From positions 184,969-248,968 of the forward strand of contig NZ_MRDE01000016.1 of the NCBI RefSeq assembly GCF_001968835.1: DNA of 64,000 bases, written 5' to 3'. Under the pieces are notes generated by a model. The model searched no databases and was not told the DNA's origin. It was given only the letters and a program-made list of their open reading frames with translations. Source of the stretch: Tersicoccus phoenicis (GTDB taxonomy: Bacteria > Actinomycetota > Actinomycetes > Actinomycetales > Micrococcaceae). Position numbers and translations under genes: made by a program. Positions 6,502 to 14,263 of the stretch are shown here, in pieces (the stretch's first letter is position 1; every line of letters begins with the position of its first letter).

Positions 6502-7920
6502 ATGCCGATCCGTCCGCGCATCGAGGCGAGTGGGGGACGAATGCAGCCGGTAGCGACACCGTCGATCGACGTGGATGTACTCGAGGCGACGGGCGTGGAT
6601 CCGCGACCTGCCTGGCTCGACGCCATCACCGAGCCGGTCCATCCGCCCGCGGTGGTGATGGCCCGGAGGGTCGTCGTCCGCAAGCAAGCCTGGTTCCTGC
6701 TCATCACCGGCCTGGTCTGGATCGGTGGTCTGGTCCTCGTCGCACTGACCCGACCGTTCGACCACACCGGGTTGCCGTCCTTCACCGGGTCGCCAGACGT
6801 CTACGCGTCGGCCCGGTGGTACGCCGCCGCCCACCTGCCGTCAGTCACGGGCACCGCCCTCGGCTTTGCACTGGCCCTGACCGCCGCCGCCGTCGTCCGC
6901 ACCTTTCCGACGGAACGGTTCGAGGCGCTCACCCGCCGGGTCGGTCACGTCGCCGTCGCCGCCGTCGCGCTCCTCTCGCTCGTGCCCTGGTATCTCACCG
7001 GCTTCAGCCCGTGGTGGGGCGTCTACCTGTTCGTCATGGCCCTGGTGATCCCCAAGGCCGCGAAGCTCCGACTTGACGCGAAGTACCGTCGGAACCAGAC
7101 GCTCGGGAGCTACCTGCCCGATTTGAACCACTGTGAGCCGCCGGCTCGGGTGTTCGGCAGCGTCGGCTCGGTCGCCGACTCGGTCGATCGGTTCGGCGAG
7201 GCGCGCGTCGCGCGTGGTGTGATGGGCGAGCGTTACACCGCTGAGCTACTGAAGTTCTATGCACTGATTCCCGGCGTCGCGGTGTTCCACAGCCTCCGGT
7301 TCCCCGGTTCCCGGCGGGCCGACATCGACCACGCCGTCCTGTTCGGCAACAACCTGCTGCTCATCGACTCGAAGATGTACCGGCCCGGCGACTACACGCT
7401 GAACGAGTGGTCCCAGGTCCGTGACACCGTCTCCGGGCGGCTCATCGACAACCACATGAAGGTGGCCGTCGACCGGTTGGCGAAGCGGTACCCGTTTCTG
7501 TTCGTCACGGCCATGATCGTGATCCACGGCGAAGGTGTCACGACGAGCGGGACTTCCGAGGACCACCGCTTGAGCATCGAGACCGCGCGCAGCTTCGTGG
7601 ACTGGGGCGCGTGGGTCAACGTGCACAGCCAGCAGAACTACCAGCCCGGTCTCGCCCGGCTGTTGGCCACCCAGCTCAAGGGCTGGCAGGGCGCGATCAC
7701 CGAACCGGACCTGCCTTCGGCCAAGCGGCGCTCTTGGAAGAGCGGGACCTCCGCAGCGATCTCCGGATCGAGCGGTCCGAGTCCTTTCAGCGCCGCCCGC
7801 ACCGCGACGTCAGCCGCGGGCCGTGCGCGCGGGCGGCGGCGAGGCCGGGGTCAGGTTCCTCGGACCCACGTCCGAGCGCCCGGCCCCCGGGACTGGACTC
7901 CTCCCCGCCGGGGGCGGTGA
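6502..7920 (+). CDS. NERD-domain (nuclease-related) membrane protein
   Basis: The product has 472 residues from this ATG, which is preceded by GAGAGGG; an alternative ATG at 6541 gives 459. Three hydrophobic segments (about residues 58-78, 112-132, 149-178) anchor it in the membrane. The cytoplasmic part (about 235-390) matches the NERD fold: GERYTAELL, then ADIDHAVLFGNNLLLIDSKM, with the D-x(n)-DSK arrangement of restriction-endonuclease-like folds. A conserved ETARSFVDWG lies further on. The last 70 residues are Ser/Arg/Pro-rich and look unlike a folded domain, so read-through or a frameshift there is possible. Function is unknown; the family is linked to DNA processing by inference only. 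Confidence 0.7.
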   Translation: MPIRPRIEASGGRMQPVATPSIDVDVLEATGVDPRPAWLDAITEPVHPPAVVMARRVVVRKQAWFLLITGLVWIGGLVLVALTRPFDHTGLPSFTGSPDVYASARWYAAAHLPSVTGTALGFALALTAAAVVRTFPTERFEALTRRVGHVAVAAVALLSLVPWYLTGFSPWWGVYLFVMALVIPKAAKLRLDAKYRRNQTLGSYLPDLNHCEPPARVFGSVGSVADSVDRFGEARVARGVMGERYTAELLKFYALIPGVAVFHSLRFPGSRRADIDHAVLFGNNLLLIDSKMYRPGDYTLNEWSQVRDTVSGRLIDNHMKVAVDRLAKRYPFLFVTAMIVIHGEGVTTSGTSEDHRLSIETARSFVDWGAWVNVHSQQNYQPGLARLLATQLKGWQGAITEPDLPSAKRRSWKSGTSAAISGSSGPSPFSAARTATSAAGRARGRRRGRGQVPRTHVRAPGPRDWTPPRRGR

Positions 7921-7979
7921 CCCGGCTCCACGCGATGCCAGCGTTCTTGGCGCGCAGGTCCGGTGCCGGTCGCCGCTCG

Positions 7980-9068
7980 TCAGAACACGACGATGGGCTT
8001 GATCGTGGATCCTTTCGCCGAATCCTCGAATGCCTGGTTGATGTCCTCGAACGGGTAGGTCTTGATGAGCTTGTCGTAGGGGAATCTTCCCTGCTTCCAC
8101 AGCTCGATCAGCTTCGGGATGAAGAGCTGGTACACCGAACTGCCCTGGACGCTCATCGTGAACGTCCACCCCTTCACCTGCGATTCGCCGATCTCGAACG
8201 GCGCCTCCGTGCCGAAGGTTGTGTTGCCCACCGCCACGAGCTTGCCGCGGACCGCCAGTGCCCGAGCGGCTTGATTCAGCACCGGGGGCGCCGACGTGGT
8301 GTCGACGATGTAGTCCACTCCGTCGCCGTCGGTGATCCGGTCGAGTTCCTCGACCATGTCCGTCGTTCCGGAGTTGACCGTGTGGGTCGCGCCGAGTTCC
8401 GACGCCGTCTCGAGCCGGGAATCGTGCAGGTCTACGGCGATCACGGTGGTGCAACCGGCGATCCTGGCCGCCATGATGGCCGCAGAGCCGACGGCTCCGG
8501 TGCCGATCACCGCCAACGACGACGCCGCCTCCGGCCTGCAGTCGTTGAGCACCGCGCCGGCGCCCGTCTGCAGGCCGCAGCCCAGCGGGGCGACCATCTC
8601 GAGCGGGACGTCTGGATCGACCTTCACCACGCAGCGCTCCAGCACGTTGGCGTGGCTGGAGAAGGAGGACTGGCCGAAGAAGTGCGAGGACACCGCTTCG
8701 TCGCCGGATGAGAGCGACCCGTGACGACCGCTGAGATTCAACTCGATGTAGTGCACGCAGTAGGCGGCCTCGCCGCGGCGGCACGAGGTGCATCGGCCGC
8801 AGGAGGCCGGGGCCATGACCACGTGGTCACCGACGGCGACGCTCTTCACCGCCGACCCGATCTCCTCCACGATCCCGGCACCCTCATGGCCGAGCACCGC
8901 CGGCCACTCGATCGGGTAAGCGCCGCCGCGGGCGGTCGCGTCGGTGTGACAGATGCCGGAGGCGACCATGCGGACGCGCACCTCGTCGGGCCGAGGCTCG
9001 CCGAGGTCGAGCTCCTCGATGGTGAGCGGAGCGCCTGTCTCACGGACGACTGCGGCAGTGACTTTCAT
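7980..9068 (-). CDS. Zinc-dependent alcohol dehydrogenase (class III-like / aryl-alcohol type)
   Basis: The 362-residue medium-chain dehydrogenase has the catalytic zinc ligands in SGICHTDA and GHEGAGIVEEIG, and the structural zinc lobe CGRCTSCRRGEAAYC. The nucleotide fold shows IGTGAVGSAAIMAARI followed by VIAVDLHDSRL, an Asp-ending strand that favours NAD. The fold AVLNDCRPEAASS and the LGCGLQTGAGAV segment match NAD-dependent aryl- or alkyl-alcohol dehydrogenases of actinobacteria. The physiological alcohol is unknown. Two internal pieces of this gene recur rearranged just upstream, at 9164-9319. Confidence 0.9.
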   Translation of the reverse strand: MKVTAAVVRETGAPLTIEELDLGEPRPDEVRVRMVASGICHTDATARGGAYPIEWPAVLGHEGAGIVEEIGSAVKSVAVGDHVVMAPASCGRCTSCRRGEAAYCVHYIELNLSGRHGSLSSGDEAVSSHFFGQSSFSSHANVLERCVVKVDPDVPLEMVAPLGCGLQTGAGAVLNDCRPEAASSLAVIGTGAVGSAAIMAARIAGCTTVIAVDLHDSRLETASELGATHTVNSGTTDMVEELDRITDGDGVDYIVDTTSAPPVLNQAARALAVRGKLVAVGNTTFGTEAPFEIGESQVKGWTFTMSVQGSSVYQLFIPKLIELWKQGRFPYDKLIKTYPFEDINQAFEDSAKGSTIKPIVVF

Positions 9069-9148
9069 GGCTTCTCCTCGTTCAGTCCAGACCCACCCGG
9101 CTGGAATTCACCTGCGTGAGCCCGGCACGGCGCTCCCCTACGATCCTC

Positions 9149-9589
9149 TCACCACGTCACCGCCACCGCGCCGGCGCCCGTCTGCAGACCGCAGCCCAGC
9201 GGGGCGACCATCTCGAGCGGGACGTCGGGATCGACCTTCACCACGCAGCGCTCCAGCACGTTGGCACGACTTGAGAAGGCTTCACCTGCGATTCGCCGAT
9301 CTCGAACGGCGCCTCGGTGGCGCGGAATGCGTTGCTGCGACCGCCACAGGAACCACGCCGTGGGACCGATCAGCGGGAACGCGAGCACGACGACGGCCCA
9401 CGCCGCTCTGACGGGGCCGGAGATCCCGTGATCGGCGAGGACCGAGACCAGGCCGACCACCAGGTAGAAGAGAAGCGCCAGACCGATACCACCGGCGAGC
9501 ACCTCCCAGGCCGTGGACAGGAGCGGGTTTGCGCCCACCTCCGCCGCGCCGAAGGAGTCGGCAGTGACGGACGAGATCAACACCGGCAT
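9149..9589 (-). CDS. PLDc_N-type small membrane protein with a C-terminus made of duplicated alcohol dehydrogenase fragments
   Basis: The first 90 of 146 residues form a small membrane protein with two hydrophobic segments (LLSTAWEVLAGGIGLALLFY and a second around residue 65) ending in FPLIGPTAWFLWRSQQRI, the pattern of phospholipase-D N-terminal (PLDc_N) proteins. The rest is foreign: GEAFSSRANVLERCVVKVD and LEMVAPLGCGLQTGAGAV repeat residues of the neighbouring alcohol dehydrogenase in the same frame. The gene therefore seems to have lost its own end and read into a duplicated piece of the adjacent gene. Whether the chimera is made is unknown. Confidence 0.6.
   Translation of the reverse strand: MPVLISSVTADSFGAAEVGANPLLSTAWEVLAGGIGLALLFYLVVGLVSVLADHGISGPVRAAWAVVVLAFPLIGPTAWFLWRSQQRIPRHRGAVRDRRIAGEAFSSRANVLERCVVKVDPDVPLEMVAPLGCGLQTGAGAVAVTW
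9164..9319 (-). pseudogene. Two rearranged duplicate fragments of the adjacent alcohol dehydrogenase
   Basis: Bases 9164-9279 match 8550-8665 (116 bases, about six differences), and bases 9280-9319 match 8172-8211 (40 bases, one difference). In the intact gene the second segment is encoded after the first; here the order is reversed and the roughly 340 bases between them are missing. This is what a tandem duplication followed by an internal deletion would leave. The copies are joined without a gap and stay in frame with the upstream membrane-protein gene. Confidence 0.85.
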
Positions 9590-9617
9590 GCGGCGAATCT
9601 ACCCGCCGGCTCGTCCC

Positions 9618-10297
9618 TCACGCGAGGATCTGCATCGGCAGGCCCGTCGCGTCGAGGACGCGTTCCGCGGGGAAGGCCACCGCCGTTCCCTTCGCCGCCC
9701 GCCACGCGGACCACGCCGCGACCACCGCGTCCAGGGCGTCGTCCGGCGCACAGTCCAGGTCTCGAGCCGTCGTCGGGTCCAGCCCGACGCCCTGCAGCGC
9801 CTCCATGCGTTCGAACAGGCCCGCCGTCGTCTTCTTGCCGAATCGGGCGGGATGACCGAGCAACTGCGTGAAGCTCAGCTCCGGGTGCACCTCGACCACC
9901 GGGTCCCTGGCCGTCCGCACCCACGCGTCGGCCTCGGTGATCTTGGCGAATAGCCCGAAGCTCTGCGCCGATACGCCCCCGCGTCGTGCGCGCGGTTGAC
10001 GACGTCGGCGGCTGCGCGCGTGGGCCCGGCGAGCGCCGACCGGGTCGGCGTCGAGAAGACCGAGGACCGACGGTCGCCCAGGGCGGCCCGGGCCAGCTGG
10101 TCGGTCTCCCGGGTACCGCGTTGCGGCAGACCGATGGGGATGTCGACGCCGATGCACGCCATTCGTCCGGATCGGTCCAGCTCGGTCAGGGAACGAATGA
10201 CCCGCAACTCGGCCAGTCGCAGTCCGCGATGTCGCTCCTCGACCACCGCGAGCACCCACCCGGCGCGGCATCCGTCCAGACCGGCCACCGTCGTCAT
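9618..10297 (-). pseudogene. DUF429 family protein, frameshifted
   Basis: The N-terminal part reads MTTVAGLDGCRAGWVLAVVE, followed by GVDIPIGLP and NRAHDAGA, which is the start of a DUF429 (predicted RNase H-like nuclease) protein. Near 9976-9984 the homology moves to another frame, which continues RGGVSAQSFGLFAKI, VVEVHPELSF and PDDALDAVVAAWSA to the stop at 9618. The break lies in a GCGGGGGCG run, so one base appears lost there. It may be a true mutation or a sequencing error in the homopolymer. The two parts together give about 226 residues, normal for the family. Confidence 0.75.
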
Positions 10298-10540
10298 GGG
10301 TCCAGCATGTCAGCACGCCGCGGAACGGCGACCGGACGCCAGGTGGCGGGGCATCGGGGTGGCATGGGCGGAGCTTCGAGGCGCTGACGTGGGCGTTCAC
10401 GTGTGACGCCGCCGCCGCTGAACAGACTGCTTACCGTTGCGCGATTCGTGCCGACAGTGGCGCATGAAGGGCGGACCGGGCACCCAACTCGCCCGGGCCG
10501 CCCCTTCAGATCCATCGCGTCGGCGCTGGGCCGATGCTCT

Positions 10541-10556
10541 TTTACTGGGGAGTAAA
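10541..10556 (+). promoter_or_regulatory. Hairpin holding the ribosome binding site of the Flp pilin gene
   Basis: TTTACT (10541-10546) and AGTAAA (10551-10556) form a perfect AU-only-closing stem around GGGG. The Shine-Dalgarno GGGGAG lies in the loop and the descending arm, nine bases before the ATG at 10562. In RNA this could hide or present the ribosome site. The AT-rich stem is conspicuous in its GC-rich surroundings. Confidence 0.5.
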
Positions 10557-10561
10557 GAACC

Positions 10562-10780
10562 ATGGTTTCCTTCTATGTCACCCTCCGTGCCCTCGGGTTC
10601 AACCTGCAGCAGCGTCTCCGCCGTGAGGAGACCGGTGCCACCGCCGTCGAGTACGCCCTGCTCGTGGGCCTGATCGCCGTCGTCCTCGTTGGCGGCGTCA
10701 TGGCCTTCGGTCCGGCGCTGAGCACCTTCTTCAGCGGCCTCGCCGATCAGACGTTCAACCGAGTTCCGGCCGCCGGCTGA
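10562..10780 (+). CDS. flp: Flp-type pilin of the Tad pilus
   Basis: The 72-residue prepilin has a charged leader ending EETG, then the class IVb pilin signature ATAVEYALLVGLIAVVLVGG. Cleavage is expected after Gly25, leaving Glu at position +5 and Tyr at +6 of the mature pilin. The remaining 25 residues (ALSTFFSGLADQTFNRVP) form the short exposed tail. It is the first gene of the Tad operon, and major pilin is the natural role. Its leader would be cut by the peptidase encoded at 17828-18598. Confidence 0.9.
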   Translation: MVSFYVTLRALGFNLQQRLRREETGATAVEYALLVGLIAVVLVGGVMAFGPALSTFFSGLADQTFNRVPAAG

Positions 10781-10799
10781 CCACGATCGCGGTCCTGAG

Positions 10800-11318
10800 G
10801 TGAAGTCCCTCGGGAGCGCGAAACCGGTGGGGGACGGCGTCGTCACGGCGACGTCGTCCCCCGCCGGGCCCCGGTCACCCCTGTTCCCGCGCACGCCGTT
10901 CCGCCGGATGCTGCTTCGACGGCTGCGTTCGGAGCGGGGTGCCGCGGCCGTGGAGTTCGCGCTCGTCGTTCCCGTCCTGCTCGTCCTGCTGATCGGCATC
11001 ATCGAGTTCGGTCGCGCCTACAACGCGCAGATCGAACTGTCCGGTGCCGCCCGGGAAGCCGCGCGCGTGATGGCCGTCCGGAACGACCCAGCGGCGGCCC
11101 GCGCCGCCGCCCGCGCCGCGGCGCCCTCGCTGAACCCCGCCCTGACGGACGGAGAGATCGCCGTCGGCACGAGCAGCGGAGCCTCCTGCACCACGGCTCC
11201 CGGTGCCGCCACCCCCGTGGTCACCGTCACCGCCGCCTACCCGCTGACCTTCCTGACCGGGATGTTCGGCGCCACCGTCACGATCACCGGAAAGAGCAGC
11301 ATGCAATGCGGAGGATGA
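10800..11318 (+). CDS. tadE: TadE-like pseudopilin
   Basis: The core is RSERGAAAVEFALVVPVLL followed by LIGIIEFGRAYNAQIELSGAAREAAR (split here), the TadE signature with a prepilin-like processing site after the Gly. A mostly extracellular C-terminus has two cysteines. The longest reading starts at GTG 10800; in-frame GTG 10827 and ATG 10908 are alternatives, and none has a convincing ribosome site, so the first 36 residues are doubtful. It overlaps the next gene by 13 bases. The role is minor pseudopilin in Tad pilus assembly. Confidence 0.85.
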   Translation: MKSLGSAKPVGDGVVTATSSPAGPRSPLFPRTPFRRMLLRRLRSERGAAAVEFALVVPVLLVLLIGIIEFGRAYNAQIELSGAAREAARVMAVRNDPAAARAAARAAAPSLNPALTDGEIAVGTSSGASCTTAPGAATPVVTVTAAYPLTFLTGMFGATVTITGKSSMQCGG

Positions 11319-12274
11319 TGCTCCGGCTTCGCCGCCTGCAGCGCGAACGGCTCGGTCAGGAACGGCTCCGTCAAGAACGCGGCGCCGTCGCCGTCACCAC
11401 CGCGCTGTGCATGGTGGTCCTGCTCGGCATCGCCGCGCTGGTCATCGACGTCGGTGGCATCTACGCCGAACGGGTCCAGCTGCAGAACGGCGCGGACGCG
11501 GCGGCCCTGGCCGTCGCCCAGAACTGTGCCGCCGGGGCATGCGGTGATCCCAACGCCACCGCGGTTGCGATGGCGGGGAAGAACGCCAACGACAACGCCT
11601 CCCGGGCGACGGCGATCGTCGACACCGCGACGAACAGCGTCACCGTGGACACCGGCACGCTCACCACGAGCGGCCAAGGCGTGCTCACCAACAGCTTCGC
11701 CAGGATCCTCGGCGTCCCGTTCAGCACCGTCACGGCGAGCGCGAAGGCCAGCTGGGGCAGCCCCGCCGCGGCCGTCGTCTTCCCCTTCACGACCGCGCGC
11801 TGCATCTACGACCGCACGCCGGCCAACCAGGAGGTGTGGATCACCACCACCACGTCCTGCACGGACCGCTCCGGCAACGTCGTCCCGGGCGGCTTCGGCT
11901 GGCTGGACGAGTCCAGCCCGTGCGCCACCGACGTCGACATCGTGACCCAGGTCGGCAGCCGCCCGGGCAAGAGCGGACCGCCGTGCGACATGTCGAAGAT
12001 CCTCAACACCACAATCCTGCTGCCGATCTACTCCACCGCGTCCGGCCAGGGACAGAACGCCGTCTACACCGTCTACGGGTTCGCCGCGTTCCGCATCACC
12101 GATTCCAGCTGGCCGGGCAACTGGGCCCGCTCCCCGTCGGCGGAGTGCAGCAAGTGCACCGGCATCAAGGGCTCCTTCACCAAGCTCGTCAGCCTGGAGA
12201 GCGCCGCCCGGTGGTCCGTGACGCGGCTGGGCGGCCCGACCATGAACGCATCCTTCGTCTCCCTGAGCCAGTAG
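11306..12274 (+). CDS. tadG: TadG-like pilus assembly protein
   Basis: The 322-residue product opens with an unusual basic leader holding a repeat (RERLGQERLRQERG). The membrane segment AVAVTTALCMVVLLGIAALVIDVGGIY and ERVQLQNGADAAALAVAQ (split here) follow, the TadG/Flp-assembly N-terminal domain. The exported remainder is rich in Thr/Ser and contains several cysteines (TSCTDRSG, SSPCATD, PPCDM, ECSKC) that could form disulfides. There is no von Willebrand domain, unlike proteobacterial TadG, which is common in actinobacteria. It overlaps tadE and precedes cpaB. Confidence 0.85.
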   Translation: MRRMMLRLRRLQRERLGQERLRQERGAVAVTTALCMVVLLGIAALVIDVGGIYAERVQLQNGADAAALAVAQNCAAGACGDPNATAVAMAGKNANDNASRATAIVDTATNSVTVDTGTLTTSGQGVLTNSFARILGVPFSTVTASAKASWGSPAAAVVFPFTTARCIYDRTPANQEVWITTTTSCTDRSGNVVPGGFGWLDESSPCATDVDIVTQVGSRPGKSGPPCDMSKILNTTILLPIYSTASGQGQNAVYTVYGFAAFRITDSSWPGNWARSPSAECSKCTGIKGSFTKLVSLESAARWSVTRLGGPTMNASFVSLSQ

Positions 12275-12287
12275 GAGATTCTCTTCC

Positions 12288-13061
12288 GTGAAAGTCCGGA
12301 TCCTGGCGGCCGTGATCGCCGTCGTGCTCGCCGTCGTCGGCGCGGTCGCCCTGACCAACTACGTCGCCGGCGCCGACCAGCGTGCCCTGAAGGGCGCCGA
12401 GTCCCGCCAGGTCTACGTCGTGCGCGCCCCGATCCCGGCGGGCACGACGGCGGACGAGCTGGGGCAGTTCACGGCGCAGCAGACCCTGCCGGCCAACGCC
12501 GTCGCCGCCGGCGCCGTCACCGACCTGTCCCAGCTGACCGGCAAGGTTCCCTCGACGGCCCTGGTCCCGGGCGAGCAGTTGCTCACCAGCCGATTCGTCG
12601 ACCCGGCCAGCCTGAAGCCGGAGAAGCCCGGGGTGAAGGTGCCTGCCGGTATGCAGGAGGTCACCATCCAGCTCGAACCGCAGCGGGTGGTCGGCGGCCA
12701 GCTCGTGCCGGGGGACACCGTCGGAGTCGTCTTCAGCTACAACGTGAAGAAGGACCCCCTGAGCCAGGCCGTCACCCACCTGAAACTGCACAAGGTGCTG
12801 GTCACCAGTGTGCAGGGGCTGCCCACGCCGACCGCTGCGCCCACGGCCTCCGCCGAGCCCACCACGACGGGCGGCGGCAGCGCGCCGAACGCTCCCGCGG
12901 TCCCGGCCGGCGCTGTGCTGGTGACGTTGGCACGGACCGCACCGGATGTGGAGAAGATCGTCTGGGCGGCCGAGAACGGCGCCATCTGGTTGACGAAGGA
13001 GCCCGTCACGGCCTCCGAGACGGGCACGAAGGAACTGAACGTGGACGGACTCTTCAAATGA
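12288..13061 (+). CDS. cpaB: CpaB/RcpC-type pilus assembly protein (SAF domain)
   Basis: The product has 257 residues. An N-terminal membrane segment (ILAAVIAVVLAVVGAVALTNY) precedes a SAF/CpaB domain (VYVVRAPIPAGTTADELGQF, then LVPGEQLLTSRFVD). A Pro/Thr/Ala-rich stretch near residues 175-210 separates this from a C-terminal module (VLVTLARTAPDVEKIVWAAE). CpaB/RcpC proteins sit in the envelope and support secretion of the pilus, possibly contacting peptidoglycan. The GTG start lies 13 bases after tadG, and the end overlaps the next gene by four bases. Confidence 0.88.
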   Translation: MKVRILAAVIAVVLAVVGAVALTNYVAGADQRALKGAESRQVYVVRAPIPAGTTADELGQFTAQQTLPANAVAAGAVTDLSQLTGKVPSTALVPGEQLLTSRFVDPASLKPEKPGVKVPAGMQEVTIQLEPQRVVGGQLVPGDTVGVVFSYNVKKDPLSQAVTHLKLHKVLVTSVQGLPTPTAAPTASAEPTTTGGGSAPNAPAVPAGAVLVTLARTAPDVEKIVWAAENGAIWLTKEPVTASETGTKELNVDGLFK

Positions 13062-14263
13062 GCCAGTTCCTGGTGATCAGCCGCGACGACGCGTTCGTCG
13101 ACCGGGTCGCCGCGGCAACCGGCGGTGACCTCGACCGCTGGGGAGAGCCGGTGCTGCCCGCCGATCCGGGCGTCCTGTTCTCCGTTGCACGCGACGGGTC
13201 CCGGCCCGACGTCGTCGTCCTCTCCCCCGACGTTCCCGTCGCGGACGGACTGGCCCTGGCCACCTCCCTCGACCGGTTCCACCCGGAGATCACCGTCCTG
13301 TTGGTCCGACCCGTCGAACGGGGCCTGCCGCTCGCCGCGATGCGCGCCGGCATCCGCGACCTGATCGCGCCCGGCATCGACGACACCGAGTTCCGCGACC
13401 TGCTGCACCGGGCCGCCCGCTCCGCCGCCGACCGGCGGTCCTCCGCCGCCCGGACGCCCGGCGCGGACGGTAGTCGGCCGGCCGCGCGGGGTCGGGTCGT
13501 CGTCGTGCTCTCCCCGAAGGGAGGCGCCGGGAAGACCACCGTGGCCACCAACCTGGCCATCGGACTGGCCGCTTCCGATCCGCAGAGCACCGTCCTCGTC
13601 GACCTCGACCTGCAGTTCGGCGACGTGGCGCACACCCTGCAACTCACCCCTGAGCAGACGCTCTCCGATGCGGTCAGCCGAGCGGCTGCGCGGGACACCA
13701 TGGTGCTCAAGTCGTTCCTGAGCGCGCACCCAACCGGGATCTTCGCCATCTGCGCACCGGACTCCCCGGGCGCCGAGGCCCAGATCACCGCCGAGGACAT
13801 CACCCACCTGCTCGACCAGCTCGCCGCCCAGTACCCCTGGGTGGTCGTCGACACCGACGCCGGGCTGTCCGATGCGACGCTGGCCGCGCTCGACCGCGCG
13901 ACCGACCACGTGTTCGTCGCCGGCACGGACGTGCCCAGCGTCCGGGGCCTGCGCAAGGAACTGGACATCCTCCGCCAGCTCGGCCTGGTCCCGGGGAATC
14001 GCCACATCGTGCTCAATAACGCCGACACCCGGGACGGGCTGTCCCGGCACGACATCGAGACCACCCTCGGGCACGCGGCCGACGTCGTCGTCCCGTTCAG
14101 CCGGTCCGTCCGGCTCGCCACGAACCGCGGGGTGCCGCTGCTGCAGGCCGGCGCCCGGGACAAGGCCGGGCGCACCCTGCGGCAGCTGGTCCACCGGTTC
14201 CAGCCGCCCACGCCGAAGAGCCGGCCCACGAGTACCGCCCGACACCGCAGGGGGACGGCGTGA
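13058..14263 (+). CDS. tadZ: TadZ/CpaE-type ATPase
   Basis: The product has 401 residues. About 120 N-terminal residues form a receiver-like domain (VVVLSPDVPVADGLALATSL) without a convincing phosphorylation site. They are followed by a MinD/ParA-type ATPase with the deviant Walker A SPKGGAGKTTVATNLAIGLA, then LVDLDLQFGDVAHTL and VVVDTDAGLSDATL. TadZ localises the pilus machine to a cell site. ATGA overlap on both sides shows tight translational coupling within the operon. Confidence 0.92.
   Translation: MSQFLVISRDDAFVDRVAAATGGDLDRWGEPVLPADPGVLFSVARDGSRPDVVVLSPDVPVADGLALATSLDRFHPEITVLLVRPVERGLPLAAMRAGIRDLIAPGIDDTEFRDLLHRAARSAADRRSSAARTPGADGSRPAARGRVVVVLSPKGGAGKTTVATNLAIGLAASDPQSTVLVDLDLQFGDVAHTLQLTPEQTLSDAVSRAAARDTMVLKSFLSAHPTGIFAICAPDSPGAEAQITAEDITHLLDQLAAQYPWVVVDTDAGLSDATLAALDRATDHVFVAGTDVPSVRGLRKELDILRQLGLVPGNRHIVLNNADTRDGLSRHDIETTLGHAADVVVPFSRSVRLATNRGVPLLQAGARDKAGRTLRQLVHRFQPPTPKSRPTSTARHRRGTA

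Noticed and set aside
6502..7920. Anti-phage defence system built on the NERD protein with the nearby toxin-antitoxin modules
   Set aside because: The clustering is suggestive, but there is no operon link and no helicase, protease or other effector; not enough to claim a defence island.
7980..9068. Second alcohol dehydrogenase gene upstream
   Set aside because: The sequence at 9164-9319 consists only of two short copied fragments in swapped order, not a gene.
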